Positions 17,819-27,317 of a DNA stretch of 64,000 nt are shown piece by piece. Position numbers and translations under genes: made by a program. Origin of the DNA: an uncultured Clostridia bacterium. Lineage in GTDB: Bacteria; Bacillota; Clostridia; Christensenellales; CAG-314. Under the pieces are notes generated by a model. It was not told the origin of the DNA, did no database searches, and was given only the letters and a program-made list of their open reading frames with translations. The stretch spans positions 21,745 to 85,744 of the forward strand of contig CALVWF010000008.1 in assembly GCA_944364615.1 (NCBI GenBank), given 5' to 3'. The stretch's first letter is position 1; each line of letters begins with the position of its first letter.

Positions 17819-19258
17819 GTGCGAAATCTGACATTGATGACGGATTTTTACGAACTCACCATGATGTACGGTTACTTTCTTCAGGGAAAGCAGGATGAAA
17901 TTGCTACATTCGACTTGTTTTTCCGTCCTTTCGAGGAAAGTAACTTTTGTGTGGTAGCAGGATTACAGCAGGCGATAGAATATATTGAAAATCTGCATTT
18001 CAGCGATGAGGACATAGAATATCTTCGCGGCACCAAGTCATTCAACGAGGATTTTCTTGACTGGCTTAAAAATTTCCGTTTTACGGGGACGGTCAGAGCG
18101 ATGGAAGAGGGCAGTATCGTATTTCCCAACGAACCGATAATGATAGTCACCGCTCCCATCGGGCAGGCTCAGTTGCTTGAAGCGGCTTTGCTCAATATAA
18201 TCAACTTCCAGACTCTTATAGCAACAAAGGCGCGCCGTGTGAACAGCGCTGCGGGAGGTGCTGGCGTGTTGGAATTCGGTCTGCGCAGAGCACAGGGACC
18301 TGACGCCGCAATATACGGGGCGCGGGCGGCTGTAATCGGAGGATGTACTTCCACCAGCAATGTATTGTCTGCCAAAATGTTCGGATTCGAACCGAAAGGC
18401 ACGCATGCGCACAGTTGGGTGATGTCCTTCCCCACCGAACTTGACGCCTTTATGGCGTACGCCGACACCTATCCCGACGGATGTCTGTTACTCGTGGACA
18501 CTTACGATACGTTAAAAAGCGGTGTGCCCAACGCAATCAAAGTATTCGATCACCTTAAAAGCAAGGGACACAAGCCGTTGGGTATAAGACTGGACAGCGG
18601 TGACCTTGCATATTTGTCCAAACAGGCGCGTAAAATGCTGGACGAGGCGGGACATTCCGACTGCAAGATATTCGCAAGCAGCGATATTGACGAATACGTG
18701 TTGATGTCTTTGCGCGATCAGGGCGCCAAGATAGACATTTACGGTGTAGGCACCAAAATGATAACCAGCCACACGACACCCAGTCTGGGCGGAGTGTACA
18801 AAATATGCGATCTGCAATCTGAGGGCGTGCATTACCCCAAGATGAAGATTTCCGACAATCCTTTAAAGATTACAAATCCAGGAATAAAGACGGTGTACAG
18901 GCTGTTTGAACGCAGCACCGACAAGGCAATTGCGGATGTGATATGTCTTGCCGACGAAGTGATAGACTGCACAAAGCCCTATACCATTACGCATCCGCTG
19001 GAAAGATGGAAGTCAATGGAACTTACCGATTTCTACGCAAAGGATTTGTATACGGAAATATTCAGAGATGGCAAATTGGTATATCAGTGTCCTACGGCAA
19101 TGCAGTCGCAGGCTAAGACATTCAGCAATCTTGAAGGATTCTGGGAGGAATACAAACGTCTGTTACGTCCGCACATATACAAGGTAGACCTTTCCGACAA
19201 ATTGTATGAACTCAAACAGAAATTAATAGGCGAACGTCGCCGGAGCGTGGTAAAATGA
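17819..19258 (+). CDS. pncB: nicotinate phosphoribosyltransferase
   Basis: It salvages nicotinate into NAD by making nicotinate mononucleotide from PRPP. The 479-residue protein begins TLMTDFYELTMMYGY and has FGLRRAQGPDAA, the FEPKGTHAHSW segment and LDSGDLAYLSK, all signatures of the bacterial NAPRTase. The start is GTG at 17819, five bases after AGAGGAGG; an earlier frame beginning at 17699 lies inside lgt. Its stop overlaps the next gene's ATG by four bases. The length matches the family. Confidence 0.96.
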   Translation: MRNLTLMTDFYELTMMYGYFLQGKQDEIATFDLFFRPFEESNFCVVAGLQQAIEYIENLHFSDEDIEYLRGTKSFNEDFLDWLKNFRFTGTVRAMEEGSIVFPNEPIMIVTAPIGQAQLLEAALLNIINFQTLIATKARRVNSAAGGAGVLEFGLRRAQGPDAAIYGARAAVIGGCTSTSNVLSAKMFGFEPKGTHAHSWVMSFPTELDAFMAYADTYPDGCLLLVDTYDTLKSGVPNAIKVFDHLKSKGHKPLGIRLDSGDLAYLSKQARKMLDEAGHSDCKIFASSDIDEYVLMSLRDQGAKIDIYGVGTKMITSHTTPSLGGVYKICDLQSEGVHYPKMKISDNPLKITNPGIKTVYRLFERSTDKAIADVICLADEVIDCTKPYTITHPLERWKSMELTDFYAKDLYTEIFRDGKLVYQCPTAMQSQAKTFSNLEGFWEEYKRLLRPHIYKVDLSDKLYELKQKLIGERRRSVVK

Positions 19259-19890
19259 ACTTCAATTCGGTGTTTTTCGGATATGACAAAGAACAGGTGG
19301 ACAAGTACATCCGCGAGTTAAAGGAAAAATACGACGAAAATCTTGCGGAACAGAAAGAGCGTATTTTTTCTCTGGTGGAAGAAAACGCGCAACTTGCCGA
19401 TCAGTTAAAACAGTACAAAATAGACGAACAGGCTATCACCAAGTCGCTTGTGGAGTCGCAGAAACTTGCCGACGAATTGAGAAACGACGCGGAAAAGTTT
19501 TCGCAACTTACGTTGAACCGTGCAAAGATATTCTATGCCGCATGGCAGGCATATGCCAAAACCTTGCTGTCCACTTTGTCCGACGACGAAATGAAACAGT
19601 TTACTTCTCTGCACAAGCGAATGGAACAGATAATCAACGCTTTCGAAGGCGGAGACGTGGCGGCGGACACAACGTTGGTAAAAGCCAACGAACAGGTGGA
19701 GGAAGCATTGCCGTCGGACGCGACAATGCACTGTATCGGTAAAGCGGAAACGGAAGAACCGCAACAACCGAATTACCAGAATCCCGTCAAGAAGGTGGAA
19801 GAGGCGTCCGGTCAGGCAATAGATCTCAAGCAGATTCTTAAACCGGAAGAATCGTTGGAAGATCTTTGCAAAGAGTTAGGTCTTATTTGA
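19255..19890 (+). CDS. DivIVA-like coiled-coil protein
   Basis: A 211-residue acidic cytoplasmic protein. Its start, SVFFGYDKEQVDKYI (5-19), fits the DivIVA/GpsB N-terminal lipid-binding consensus GYdkeeVdeyi, followed by a coiled coil to about residue 90 and a disordered, Glu/Pro-rich tail. DivIVA proteins bind curved membrane at division sites or poles; this one is short and may be a GpsB- or SepF-like accessory. It is translationally coupled to pncB, which has no known link to cell shape. Confidence 0.7.
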   Translation: MNFNSVFFGYDKEQVDKYIRELKEKYDENLAEQKERIFSLVEENAQLADQLKQYKIDEQAITKSLVESQKLADELRNDAEKFSQLTLNRAKIFYAAWQAYAKTLLSTLSDDEMKQFTSLHKRMEQIINAFEGGDVAADTTLVKANEQVEEALPSDATMHCIGKAETEEPQQPNYQNPVKKVEEASGQAIDLKQILKPEESLEDLCKELGLI

Positions 19891-19946
19891 AATTTTGGGA
19901 AGGACAGTATGAAATGTGCTGTTCTTCTTGTATTTAAGAGGTAAAT

Positions 19947-20804
19947 ATGTGGGAAATTGTGCAGGACGCATTAAAGGACAGTCTTGTTATGCTGCCTTTT
20001 TTGTTTGCATTGTATGTGCTTATTGAATTGCTGGAAAACAATCAGTCGGCACGCAGAAAAACCGTCAGGTTGCTCAACGGAAAATACGGAGCGTTGATTG
20101 CGGGCTCGGTAGGCGTAGTGCCTCAGTGCGGTTTTTCGGTAATGGCGAGCGATCTTTATGTTCGCAATTATATCAAACTGGGAACGCTGATTGCGGTGTT
20201 CGTAGCCACCAGCGACGAGGCATTGCCGTTGCTTATAACAAACGCAGACACTTTTGTTACGGGTTGGATAGTGCTTGCCGTCAAGTTTGTATATGCCTGT
20301 ATTTTAGGGTACGTCATTAACTTTTTCGACAAAAAGCAACTTGAAGAACCGACAGAGGACGAACACGAAAAGCATCTCGGATGCTGTCACCACGAAATGA
20401 ACGACGAAAAACGCACGGTCTGGGGATTTTTAAAACATCCCGTCATTCACACGGTGAAGATAATGATTTATATCATTGTAATAAACATTATTTTCGGCGG
20501 TCTTATGTACATGTACGGTGACAGTATTGCCAATTTCATGATGCAGACGGAGTATCTTCAACCGTTGGTTTGTTCGCTTGTGGGACTCATTCCCAACTGT
20601 GCGTCAAGCGTTGTGATTACGCAACTGTATTCGCAGAATATCATCACAATGGGCGCATTGCTTGCGGGGTTGGTGACAAACAGCGGGATTGCGCTGACTG
20701 TGCTGTTCCGCAAGGCAAGGAAAGTCGGAGACGCTTTACTGATAGTGGGAATAATGTATGTTGCGGGCGTCGTCTTAGGACTGCTGTGGACTGCTGTATT
20801 CTGA
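19947..20804 (+). CDS. ArsP_2-type heavy-metal/metalloid permease
   Basis: A 285-residue membrane protein with two internal halves, each holding a proline-cysteine motif: VVPQCGFSVMASDLY (about 56-70) and LIPNCASSVVITQLY (about 216-230). This duplicated P-x-C-(G/A) pattern is that of the putative 10-TM metal/arsenic exporters (ArsP_2). The loop between the halves is acidic and contains CCHHE (about 144-148), a possible metal site. ATG follows AAGAGGT. Substrate is unproven; manganese and organoarsenicals have been proposed for relatives. Confidence 0.8.
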   Translation: MWEIVQDALKDSLVMLPFLFALYVLIELLENNQSARRKTVRLLNGKYGALIAGSVGVVPQCGFSVMASDLYVRNYIKLGTLIAVFVATSDEALPLLITNADTFVTGWIVLAVKFVYACILGYVINFFDKKQLEEPTEDEHEKHLGCCHHEMNDEKRTVWGFLKHPVIHTVKIMIYIIVINIIFGGLMYMYGDSIANFMMQTEYLQPLVCSLVGLIPNCASSVVITQLYSQNIITMGALLAGLVTNSGIALTVLFRKARKVGDALLIVGIMYVAGVVLGLLWTAVF

Positions 20805-20901
20805 TTTGCTTTAACGGGCGCAACATTACGGCGTTTGACCGCATGTGAGAAATTGCTGCGTAGGTTGGCATACAATATTTGAAATTACATTTACAATAAT
20901 T

Positions 20902-20936
20902 AAAAAAAAACGCTTTCCGTAGGGAAAGCGTTTTTT
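20902..20936. terminator. bidirectional terminator between the permease gene and groL
   Basis: CGCTTTCC/GGAAAGCG (20911-20918 with 20923-20930), loop GTAG, with nine A before and six T after, so it can end both the converging transcripts. Confidence 0.88.
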
Positions 20937-20955
20937 AGCGTAAGAGCGTTTGAAA

Positions 20956-22584
<1,629 letters not shown>

Positions 22585-22595
22585 TCATCTCCTTG

Positions 22596-22880
22596 TTATT
22601 CTACTATTGCCAGAATGTCGCTCTGACGAATTATGGTAACGGTTTCGCCGTCCAACTTGAACTGACTGCCCGAATATTTGCTGTACAGAACTTTGTCGCC
22701 CGGCTTAACTATCATTTTTACTTCCGTTCCGTCCACATTGCCGCCTTCGCCAACGGCAACTACAACGGCAACTTCCTGTTTTTCCTTGGCTTGCGAAGGA
22801 AGGAATATACCGTTTTGAACAGTTTCTTTTTCTTCCAGTTCTTTGACAACAACTTTGTCAAACAAAGGTTTTAACTTCAT
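22596..22880 (-). CDS. groS: co-chaperonin GroES
   Basis: The 94-residue lid of the GroEL chamber. It shows the start KPLFDKVVVKELE, the mobile loop around ETVQNGIFLPSQA (20-32), and the conserved VGDGxV-type strand VKPGDKVLYSKYSG. First gene of the groES-groL operon, with AGGAGGT before the ATG and a CIRCE element in its leader, so expression should rise on heat shock when HrcA releases. Confidence 0.98.
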   Translation of the reverse strand: MKLKPLFDKVVVKELEEKETVQNGIFLPSQAKEKQEVAVVVAVGEGGNVDGTEVKMIVKPGDKVLYSKYSGSQFKLDGETVTIIRQSDILAIVE

Positions 22881-22914
22881 TTTATATTATACCTCCTGTA
22901 TTGGCTACGAAATG

Positions 22915-22941
22915 TTAGCACTCTCTTGTTCCGAGTGCTAA
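22915..22941. promoter_or_regulatory. CIRCE operator (HrcA site) of groES-groL
   Basis: TTAGCACTC (22915-22923), nine bases, GAGTGCTAA (22933-22941): a perfect match to the CIRCE consensus. It lies just past the promoter, where HrcA blocks transcription at normal temperature. Confidence 0.98.
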
Positions 22942-22945
22942 TTAC

Positions 22946-22973
22946 ATTATACGCCATATTTTAAAAAAGTCAA
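22946..22973 (-). promoter_or_regulatory. sigma-A promoter of groES-groL
   Basis: Minus-strand TTGACT (22973-22968), 16-base spacer, TATAAT (22951-22946), five bases ahead of CIRCE. Confidence 0.85.
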
Positions 22974-23127
22974 GACAATTGTGCCGTTAAAATATAAAAT
23001 TTTTGTCGAATTGTGCAAGTGCGAAAAAATATGCGCTTTTACCGACGGCGAGGGCAAAAGCGGTGGTGTAAAACCGTTGCAATTTACTGTTTGAAATTCA
23101 CAAACAGTTTTACTTTCGAATTAAAAC

Positions 23128-23164
23128 AAAAAAATACGGGAATGACATTAGTGTCATTCCCGTA
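23128..23164 (-). terminator. terminator after the DUF2188 gene
   Basis: TACGGGAATGACA/TGTCATTCCCGTA with a four-base loop, followed on the minus strand by seven T. It sits 10 bases past the gene's stop. Confidence 0.9.
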
Positions 23165-23174
23165 GGGCAATTTT

Positions 23175-23810
23175 TTAATATTTTTGTCTGCGGATTTTTC
23201 CGTCGACCATATGTATAGTGATGTATCCCTTTTGTGCCTTAGCCTTGTCTTTAGCAAATTTGATAGCCTCTGCCTGTGTTTCAAACAGTTTGATGGCCCT
23301 TTCCCCTCTTGACAATTTGACCTGCCATTTGCCGTCTTCACGAAGTGAAACGTGGTAATTCTTGCGGGGTGCGGGTTTCTGTTCGGGTGCGACAGCGGGT
23401 TGAACTTCTGTTTCCTCAGGTTGAGTTGCCGTTTCTTCCGCCTCTTCAAAGGGCATTTCTTCCGACTGCTCTGCTAAAGGTTCTTCCTGCTCCGTTTGTT
23501 CGGCCGAAGTTTCTTCCGCCTGTGTTTGCTGCGGTGCGTTTTCTTCAGCGAAATCCTGATCGGTATTTACGTTTTCCTGCTCGGTTGAGCGTTCCATAGC
23601 CGACTGCAACTGTTCCTGTTTGGCGCGTTTTTCACGTCTGGATTCCGAAACGCGTATTGCAACTATTACAATAATCAGAAGCACAACCGCCACAACGCAC
23701 AAGTGCCACAGCAGTACGGCAAATCCGCCGATGTTAAAAATTTCCTTAGTGAAGAACTCTGTCAAGGACGTTGCTCCCAACAGGTTCGCAATAGTGTTAA
23801 ATCCTGACAT
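23175..23810 (-). CDS. membrane-anchored protein with C-terminal DUF2188 domain
   Basis: A 211-residue protein in three parts: a single membrane helix (about 31-53), a 90-residue spacer nearly all Glu, Gln, Pro, Thr and Ala (about 65-150), and a C-terminal DUF2188 domain (about 153-209) with YHVSLREDGKWQVKL, FETQAEAIKFAKDKAK and HMVDGKIRRQKY. DUF2188 is a small fold of unknown role often found alone. A helix and acidic tether holding it at the membrane is uncommon in my experience. ATG follows AAAGGAG. It has its own terminator and is separate from groES. Confidence 0.8.
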   Translation of the reverse strand: MSGFNTIANLLGATSLTEFFTKEIFNIGGFAVLLWHLCVVAVVLLIIVIVAIRVSESRREKRAKQEQLQSAMERSTEQENVNTDQDFAEENAPQQTQAEETSAEQTEQEEPLAEQSEEMPFEEAEETATQPEETEVQPAVAPEQKPAPRKNYHVSLREDGKWQVKLSRGERAIKLFETQAEAIKFAKDKAKAQKGYITIHMVDGKIRRQKY

Positions 23811-23932
23811 AAAAAAACTCCTTTTTTTTAATTATATCACTTTTTGATGTTGATGTCCATATTTTGAACCAACGTTATTGCAAAAATTGTTGTAAAGATT
23901 GTGTATGTTTTTATTTGTATCGCATGACTGTG

Positions 23933-23961
23933 TTGACAAACGCCGGCCGTAGTATTACAAT
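23933..23961 (+). promoter_or_regulatory. promoter of the dCMP deaminase gene
   Basis: TTGACA (23933-23938), 17-base spacer, TACAAT (23956-23961), 33 bases ahead of the start codon. Confidence 0.7.
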
Positions 23962-23994
23962 TAGTGTATTCTTTAACAGGCAAGGTGTATTACA

Positions 23995-24447
23995 ATGGAT
24001 AAGTGGGACGTTCGGTTTATGGAACTTACGCAGAAAGTTGCGGAGTGGTCGAGTTGTTATCAGGAAAACAGGCATGTAGGCGCAATCATCGTGAGGGACA
24101 AGCGTGTGCTTACCACGGGCTACAACGGTGCTCCCAGCGGTGTAAAAAGTTGTGTGGAAAAGGGAGAATGTCTGCGCAAGAAGTTGGGTATTCACAGCGG
24201 AACGCGACACGAATTGTGTTACGCCGTGCACGCCGAGCAAAACGCTATTGCTCAGGCTGCTAAACTCGGAATAGTCCTTGAGGGCGCAACGCTGTACTGT
24301 ACTCATCAGCCTTGCGTTATTTGCGCCAAGATGATAATTAACAGCGGTATAAAGCGTATCATATACAAGGAAGGCTACCCCGACGAATTTTCGTTGCAGT
24401 TACTTAAAGAAGCGGGCGTGGAAACTATACAGTTTGACAAACTGTAA
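23995..24447 (+). CDS. dCMP/cytidine deaminase family protein (ComEB-like)
   Basis: A 150-residue zinc deaminase, probably turning dCMP into dUMP for thymidylate synthesis. The zinc site is complete: H-A-E (VHAEQNAI) with the proton-shuttling glutamate, and P-C-x2-C (QPCVICAK). The extra Cys/His segment between GYNGAPSG and CYAVHAEQ (SCVEKGECLRKKLG) is the second zinc-binding insert typical of dCMP deaminases and ComEB. It is a monocistronic gene with its own promoter and terminator. Confidence 0.92.
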   Translation: MDKWDVRFMELTQKVAEWSSCYQENRHVGAIIVRDKRVLTTGYNGAPSGVKSCVEKGECLRKKLGIHSGTRHELCYAVHAEQNAIAQAAKLGIVLEGATLYCTHQPCVICAKMIINSGIKRIIYKEGYPDEFSLQLLKEAGVETIQFDKL

Positions 24448-24580
24448 CGGGAAATTCAGACTTGTATATTTGCAAAATAGAAAATTCCTTCCGAACCCAG
24501 TATTCAGTTTTAAGCGTGAAATTTTATCAATCACGGACGCTGAAAGGGTACGGCGAAGTGCAATTTACGCAGAAATTTTA

Positions 24581-24616
24581 AAAGAGCAAAAGTTTTTTAA
24601 CCTTTGCTCTTTTTAT
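24581..24616. terminator. terminator between dCMP deaminase and DUF4177 genes
   Basis: AAAGAGCAAA pairs with TTTGCTCTTT across a T-rich loop, with T/A tracts outside on both strands; it can serve both converging genes. Confidence 0.75.
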
Positions 24617-24637
24617 TTGCTCCTTTAATTGTAGTTT

Positions 24638-24793
24638 TCAATTATCCGTTTTCTTTTCGTATGTCGCCACAATGCCAAACCCGAATGCCACATTGGGCGA
24701 CACGGCAATAACTCTCCACCCTTGTGCGGCGAGTGCGTTCATGGCCTCTGCAGCGTCATTGACTTTATAGGTTTCAACTTTATACTTGTACAT
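24638..24793 (-). CDS. DUF4177-like 51-residue protein
   Basis: A short gene: ATG (24793-24791) after AGAGAGGT, 51 codons, TGA. The protein begins MYKYKVETYKV, then AAEAMNALAAQGWRVIAVSP, and ends in a beta-like segment, the layout of DUF4177 (a small alpha/beta domain whose members read YEYKVV...LNxLGAEGWELV). Function unknown. A terminator shared with the dCMP deaminase gene follows. The ribosome site, codon bias and family resemblance together make this a real gene. Confidence 0.75.
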   Translation of the reverse strand: MYKYKVETYKVNDAAEAMNALAAQGWRVIAVSPNVAFGFGIVATYEKKTDN

Positions 24794-24867
24794 ACCGCTT
24801 ACCTCTCTGTAAAACAATTTGTCTTTTTATATTATAAGACAGACAAATTAAAAAGTAAATATATAAA

Positions 24868-24901
24868 GCGCACTGCATGGCTTAAATGTTGCAGTGCACT
24901 G
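24868..24901 (-). terminator. hairpin downstream of ddh
   Basis: GCACTGCA (24870-24877) pairs with TGCAGTGC (24890-24897); on the minus strand it is followed by an A/T-rich but not pure T tract. Probable terminator of ddh. Confidence 0.5.
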
Positions 24902-24955
24902 TGTATTGTTTTGCGGTAAAATCTATTTCGGAATCAATACAGTACTTTTTGAACG

Positions 24956-25852
24956 TCAGATCATCGATTTGTCTTTGACGAGGTAACGCATAGGAATGTC
25001 GAGACAGTCAACACAACCTCTGTATCCATCCTTCAGCAACTGCGGTAATGCCGTAACGTACGAACACATTATCTGTGCGGTAAACATAGGGTTGCTTTCC
25101 GCCTTGACGGAATACTGCATGTTCCAGCCGTCGCCTGACGCGACCACAAGTCCCGAATGGGCTGTTTCCTTCCATTTCTCCGCAACCGTTTCGGCGTCGG
25201 TAAAGTTTATTTTCACTTTGTAGCCTTTAAAGTAATAGGGCATTTCTTTGATTTCGCGAGCGATTCTTTCGCAGTCCTTACTGTCGCACCAGACGTAGCA
25301 TTCCCTAAGATGCGAATGCGACGGATCCGTAAACTTACCCTTTAAAGCGTTGCGTACGGCGGTCTTGACGGGTACCGTAAACTGTATGGCGTCTTTTACG
25401 CCCTCTATGGACTTAATCGCGTTGGAATGTCCCTGCGAAACGCCTCTGCCCCAGAAAGTTGTCACACGGCTGTCGTTAAGACTGTAAGCAATGGCACGTT
25501 GAATGCTGAGTATGCCCGGGTCCCATCCTACAGACACAATGGACAGGTTGTCCTTATTGTACAGCAGTTGTTTGTGTTGTCCGATGCAGGCGTGTACGTC
25601 GTAACTGTCCACGGTGTTGAATAGTGAAAGTTGTTCGGCGTATTTTCCTACGTCATCCTTGCTGCCCGTTGCTATGGCTATTACGTCTATTTTGCCTTCG
25701 AACTGCCCGAGAGCGTCGGATGAAACGTACTTGGCGTGTGCCAGTTTACGTCTTGAAAATATAGCGGTCAACTGTGTCTGCTCGTTTTGCTCGAATACGC
25801 GCTCGAGACATTGTCCCAGTCTGCCGTAGCCGAAAATTGCAACTTTTAACAT
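24956..25852 (-). CDS. ddh: meso-diaminopimelate D-dehydrogenase
   Basis: It makes meso-DAP from tetrahydrodipicolinate in one NADPH-dependent step, bypassing succinyl or acetyl intermediates. The 298-residue protein has the N-terminal Rossmann motif AIFGYGRLGQ (5-14), the WDPGILSIQR segment, WGRGVSQGHSNAI and HLRECYVW, all features of Ddh. ATG 25852 has GAAAGGGGG upstream. With asd, dapA and the aspartate kinase it covers most of the DAP route in this window. The ribosome site lies in a hairpin (see the leader feature). Confidence 0.95.
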   Translation of the reverse strand: MLKVAIFGYGRLGQCLERVFEQNEQTQLTAIFSRRKLAHAKYVSSDALGQFEGKIDVIAIATGSKDDVGKYAEQLSLFNTVDSYDVHACIGQHKQLLYNKDNLSIVSVGWDPGILSIQRAIAYSLNDSRVTTFWGRGVSQGHSNAIKSIEGVKDAIQFTVPVKTAVRNALKGKFTDPSHSHLRECYVWCDSKDCERIAREIKEMPYYFKGYKVKINFTDAETVAEKWKETAHSGLVVASGDGWNMQYSVKAESNPMFTAQIMCSYVTALPQLLKDGYRGCVDCLDIPMRYLVKDKSMI

Positions 25853-26008
25853 ATATACCCCCTTTCGTGTTTTATGGGGTATTTTATGGCAGCAACATTA
25901 AAAGTATTCTCTGTGCGGTAAATATCCTTTAAATTTATTGCAAGCGTGTAACAATGTCTGATCGCTGATGGACGGCATCGCCTGACGACACAGGGTATTT
26001 CTTGCAAT
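25853..26008 (-). promoter_or_regulatory. possible structured leader of ddh, Shine-Dalgarno sequestered
   Basis: On the minus strand the 5' region can form an outer stem ATTGCAAG/CTTGCAAT (26008-26001 with 25944-25937) enclosing two small hairpins (CCTG/CAGG near 25994-25981 and a GATG/CATC stem near 25979-25967). Some 55 bases later ATACCCC (25882-25876) can pair with GGGGTAT (25861-25855), burying the GGGGG ribosome site just ahead of the ATG. I match it to no riboswitch class I know. Base pairing is visible; regulation is inferred. Confidence 0.4.
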
Positions 26009-26197
26009 TACGAAATCAAAAGTGCCCAAATCGTGACTAAAACGAGCAAACAGGTTTAATTTTTGAGCAAACTTTACCGCAATTTTTTCAAAAACGCTAA
26101 AAACGCTTTATTTATCGCCGAATATATAGTATATTATATATAGACGTTGCGTTCAATTCGTTTCGTACCGCAGACGTCTGTTCTCGGAGAGTAGCAA
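26009..26197. other. A/T-rich spacer upstream of cdaA
   Basis: No gene or clear RNA seen. It contains a very A/T-rich stretch near 26120-26150 that may hold the cdaA -10 region, but no confident -35/-10 pair. The cdaA ribosome site (GGAGAG) lies at its end. Confidence 0.4.
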
Positions 26198-27046
26198 ATG
26201 ATAGATTATATCGTCAGATTTTTTAATGGAGATTGGTTTGATATTGCGGGCAAAGTAATCGCAATTCTTTTCGTTACCCTGTTACTGTACGTATGCTTCA
26301 ATTACGCGCGCAGACGCAGACTTGTCAGGGTGATAGTTATTGACTGTCTGTTGGTGGCGGTGAGTTTTGTGCTGTGCGTTTTACAGGTGGACAATTTCCA
26401 ATTTTTCGTTTACCTGACAATATCGCTTATCGCACTTATAAACGTGTTGTTTTTCTCCGACGATTTCAAACACGACCTGTTCAAGGGAGCGTGGAAACGC
26501 TCGGCAAGAAACGCTTCTCTTTCCAAGGATGCGCCGAACAGCGATCAGTTGCACAACGCAGCCGACGAAATAGTAAAGGCTTGCCTGCATATGAGTAAAA
26601 GCGATGTGGGCGCGTTGATACTGATAGGCGACACGATAGCCGATTCGATAGTGGACAGCGGTACATACGTTGACGCCATGGTTTCTTCCGAATTGCTGGA
26701 AACATTGTTTTTCCCAAAGACGCCGTTGCATGACGGAGCGGTAATAATCAACGGCAACAAGATCGTTTCCGCAGGATGCTATCTTCCCATCGTACAGGAC
26801 AAGGAACTTCCCCGTGAATTCGGAACGCGCCACCGTGCCGCAATGGGAGTTACTGAGGCAAATCCCAATGTTACTGCAATAGTCGTCAGCGAAGAATCCG
26901 GTATTATATCCGCAATGCACGACGGCAAGATCAAACGTTACCTTGACTCGGACGCCCTGCACGATATACTTGTAGGAGCGCTGCACATTTCCGACAGCCT
27001 TTCGGAAGAACAATTGTGGGGGGTAAACAACTATGAACAACACTAA
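26198..27046 (+). CDS. cdaA: diadenylate cyclase CdaA
   Basis: A membrane enzyme that makes the second messenger c-di-AMP, which controls potassium, osmotic balance and cell-wall state. Three N-terminal helices lie within residues 17-92, then the DAC catalytic domain with DGA (179-181, in PLHDGAVI) and RHR (211-213, in GTRHRAA), both required for activity. 282 residues, normal length. The ATG follows GGAGAG. In most Firmicutes cdaA is followed by cdaR and glmM; here a 42-residue ORF overlaps its end instead. Confidence 0.96.
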   Translation: MIDYIVRFFNGDWFDIAGKVIAILFVTLLLYVCFNYARRRRLVRVIVIDCLLVAVSFVLCVLQVDNFQFFVYLTISLIALINVLFFSDDFKHDLFKGAWKRSARNASLSKDAPNSDQLHNAADEIVKACLHMSKSDVGALILIGDTIADSIVDSGTYVDAMVSSELLETLFFPKTPLHDGAVIINGNKIVSAGCYLPIVQDKELPREFGTRHRAAMGVTEANPNVTAIVVSEESGIISAMHDGKIKRYLDSDALHDILVGALHISDSLSEEQLWGVNNYEQH

Positions 27047-27161
27047 GAAAAAGACGTCCGTCATTTTAAAAGCGATAGGGCGTAATATAGGAATAGCCAT
27101 CGTAGCATTGCTGTGCGCAACGGTAATCGTCGTGTGCGTGGGTTTCATTGCTACTGTGTAG
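27033..27161 (+). CDS. 42-residue single-span membrane protein overlapping cdaA
   Basis: ATG at 27033, 14 bases inside the 3' end of cdaA, preceded by GGGGGG (27019-27024) at a good distance, runs 42 codons to TAG at 27161. The product has a lysine-rich start (NNTKKKTSVILKA) and one hydrophobic span (about 18-40). A terminator follows 20 bases later, so it is co-transcribed with cdaA and stops the operon. It stands where CdaR usually is, but it is far too small to be CdaR. Function unknown. Confidence 0.6.
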   Translation: MNNTKKKTSVILKAIGRNIGIAIVALLCATVIVVCVGFIATV

Positions 27162-27180
27162 ACGTTACTTGTCAAATTGT

Positions 27181-27211
27181 CCCTTGCATGTATTTGCAGG
27201 GGATTTTTTTT
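27181..27211 (+). terminator. terminator of the cdaA operon
   Basis: CCCTTGCA (27181-27188) pairs with TGCAGGGG (27195-27202), one wobble, six-base loop, then eight T. Confidence 0.85.
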
Positions 27212-27317
27212 GCGTTCGCAACTGCGCTGACTGCAAGTGCGGCTGAATGTCCGCCCGAAGGTCGCCTGTCGCGCATTGCGGTGTGGTGTTTAAGAAAAAT
27301 CGGGCATATACTGTCTT

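Noticed and set aside
24434..24628. A 64-codon plus-strand frame after the dCMP deaminase
   Set aside because: It overlaps the deaminase end, has no ribosome site, and includes the terminator.
25937..26008. Two small hairpins with ACGG/ACGA loops on the plus strand, resembling guanidine-II
   Set aside because: The loops are not closed by the required C-G pair, the spacing is wrong, and cdaA starts 190 bases later. The minus-strand reading ahead of ddh is better placed.
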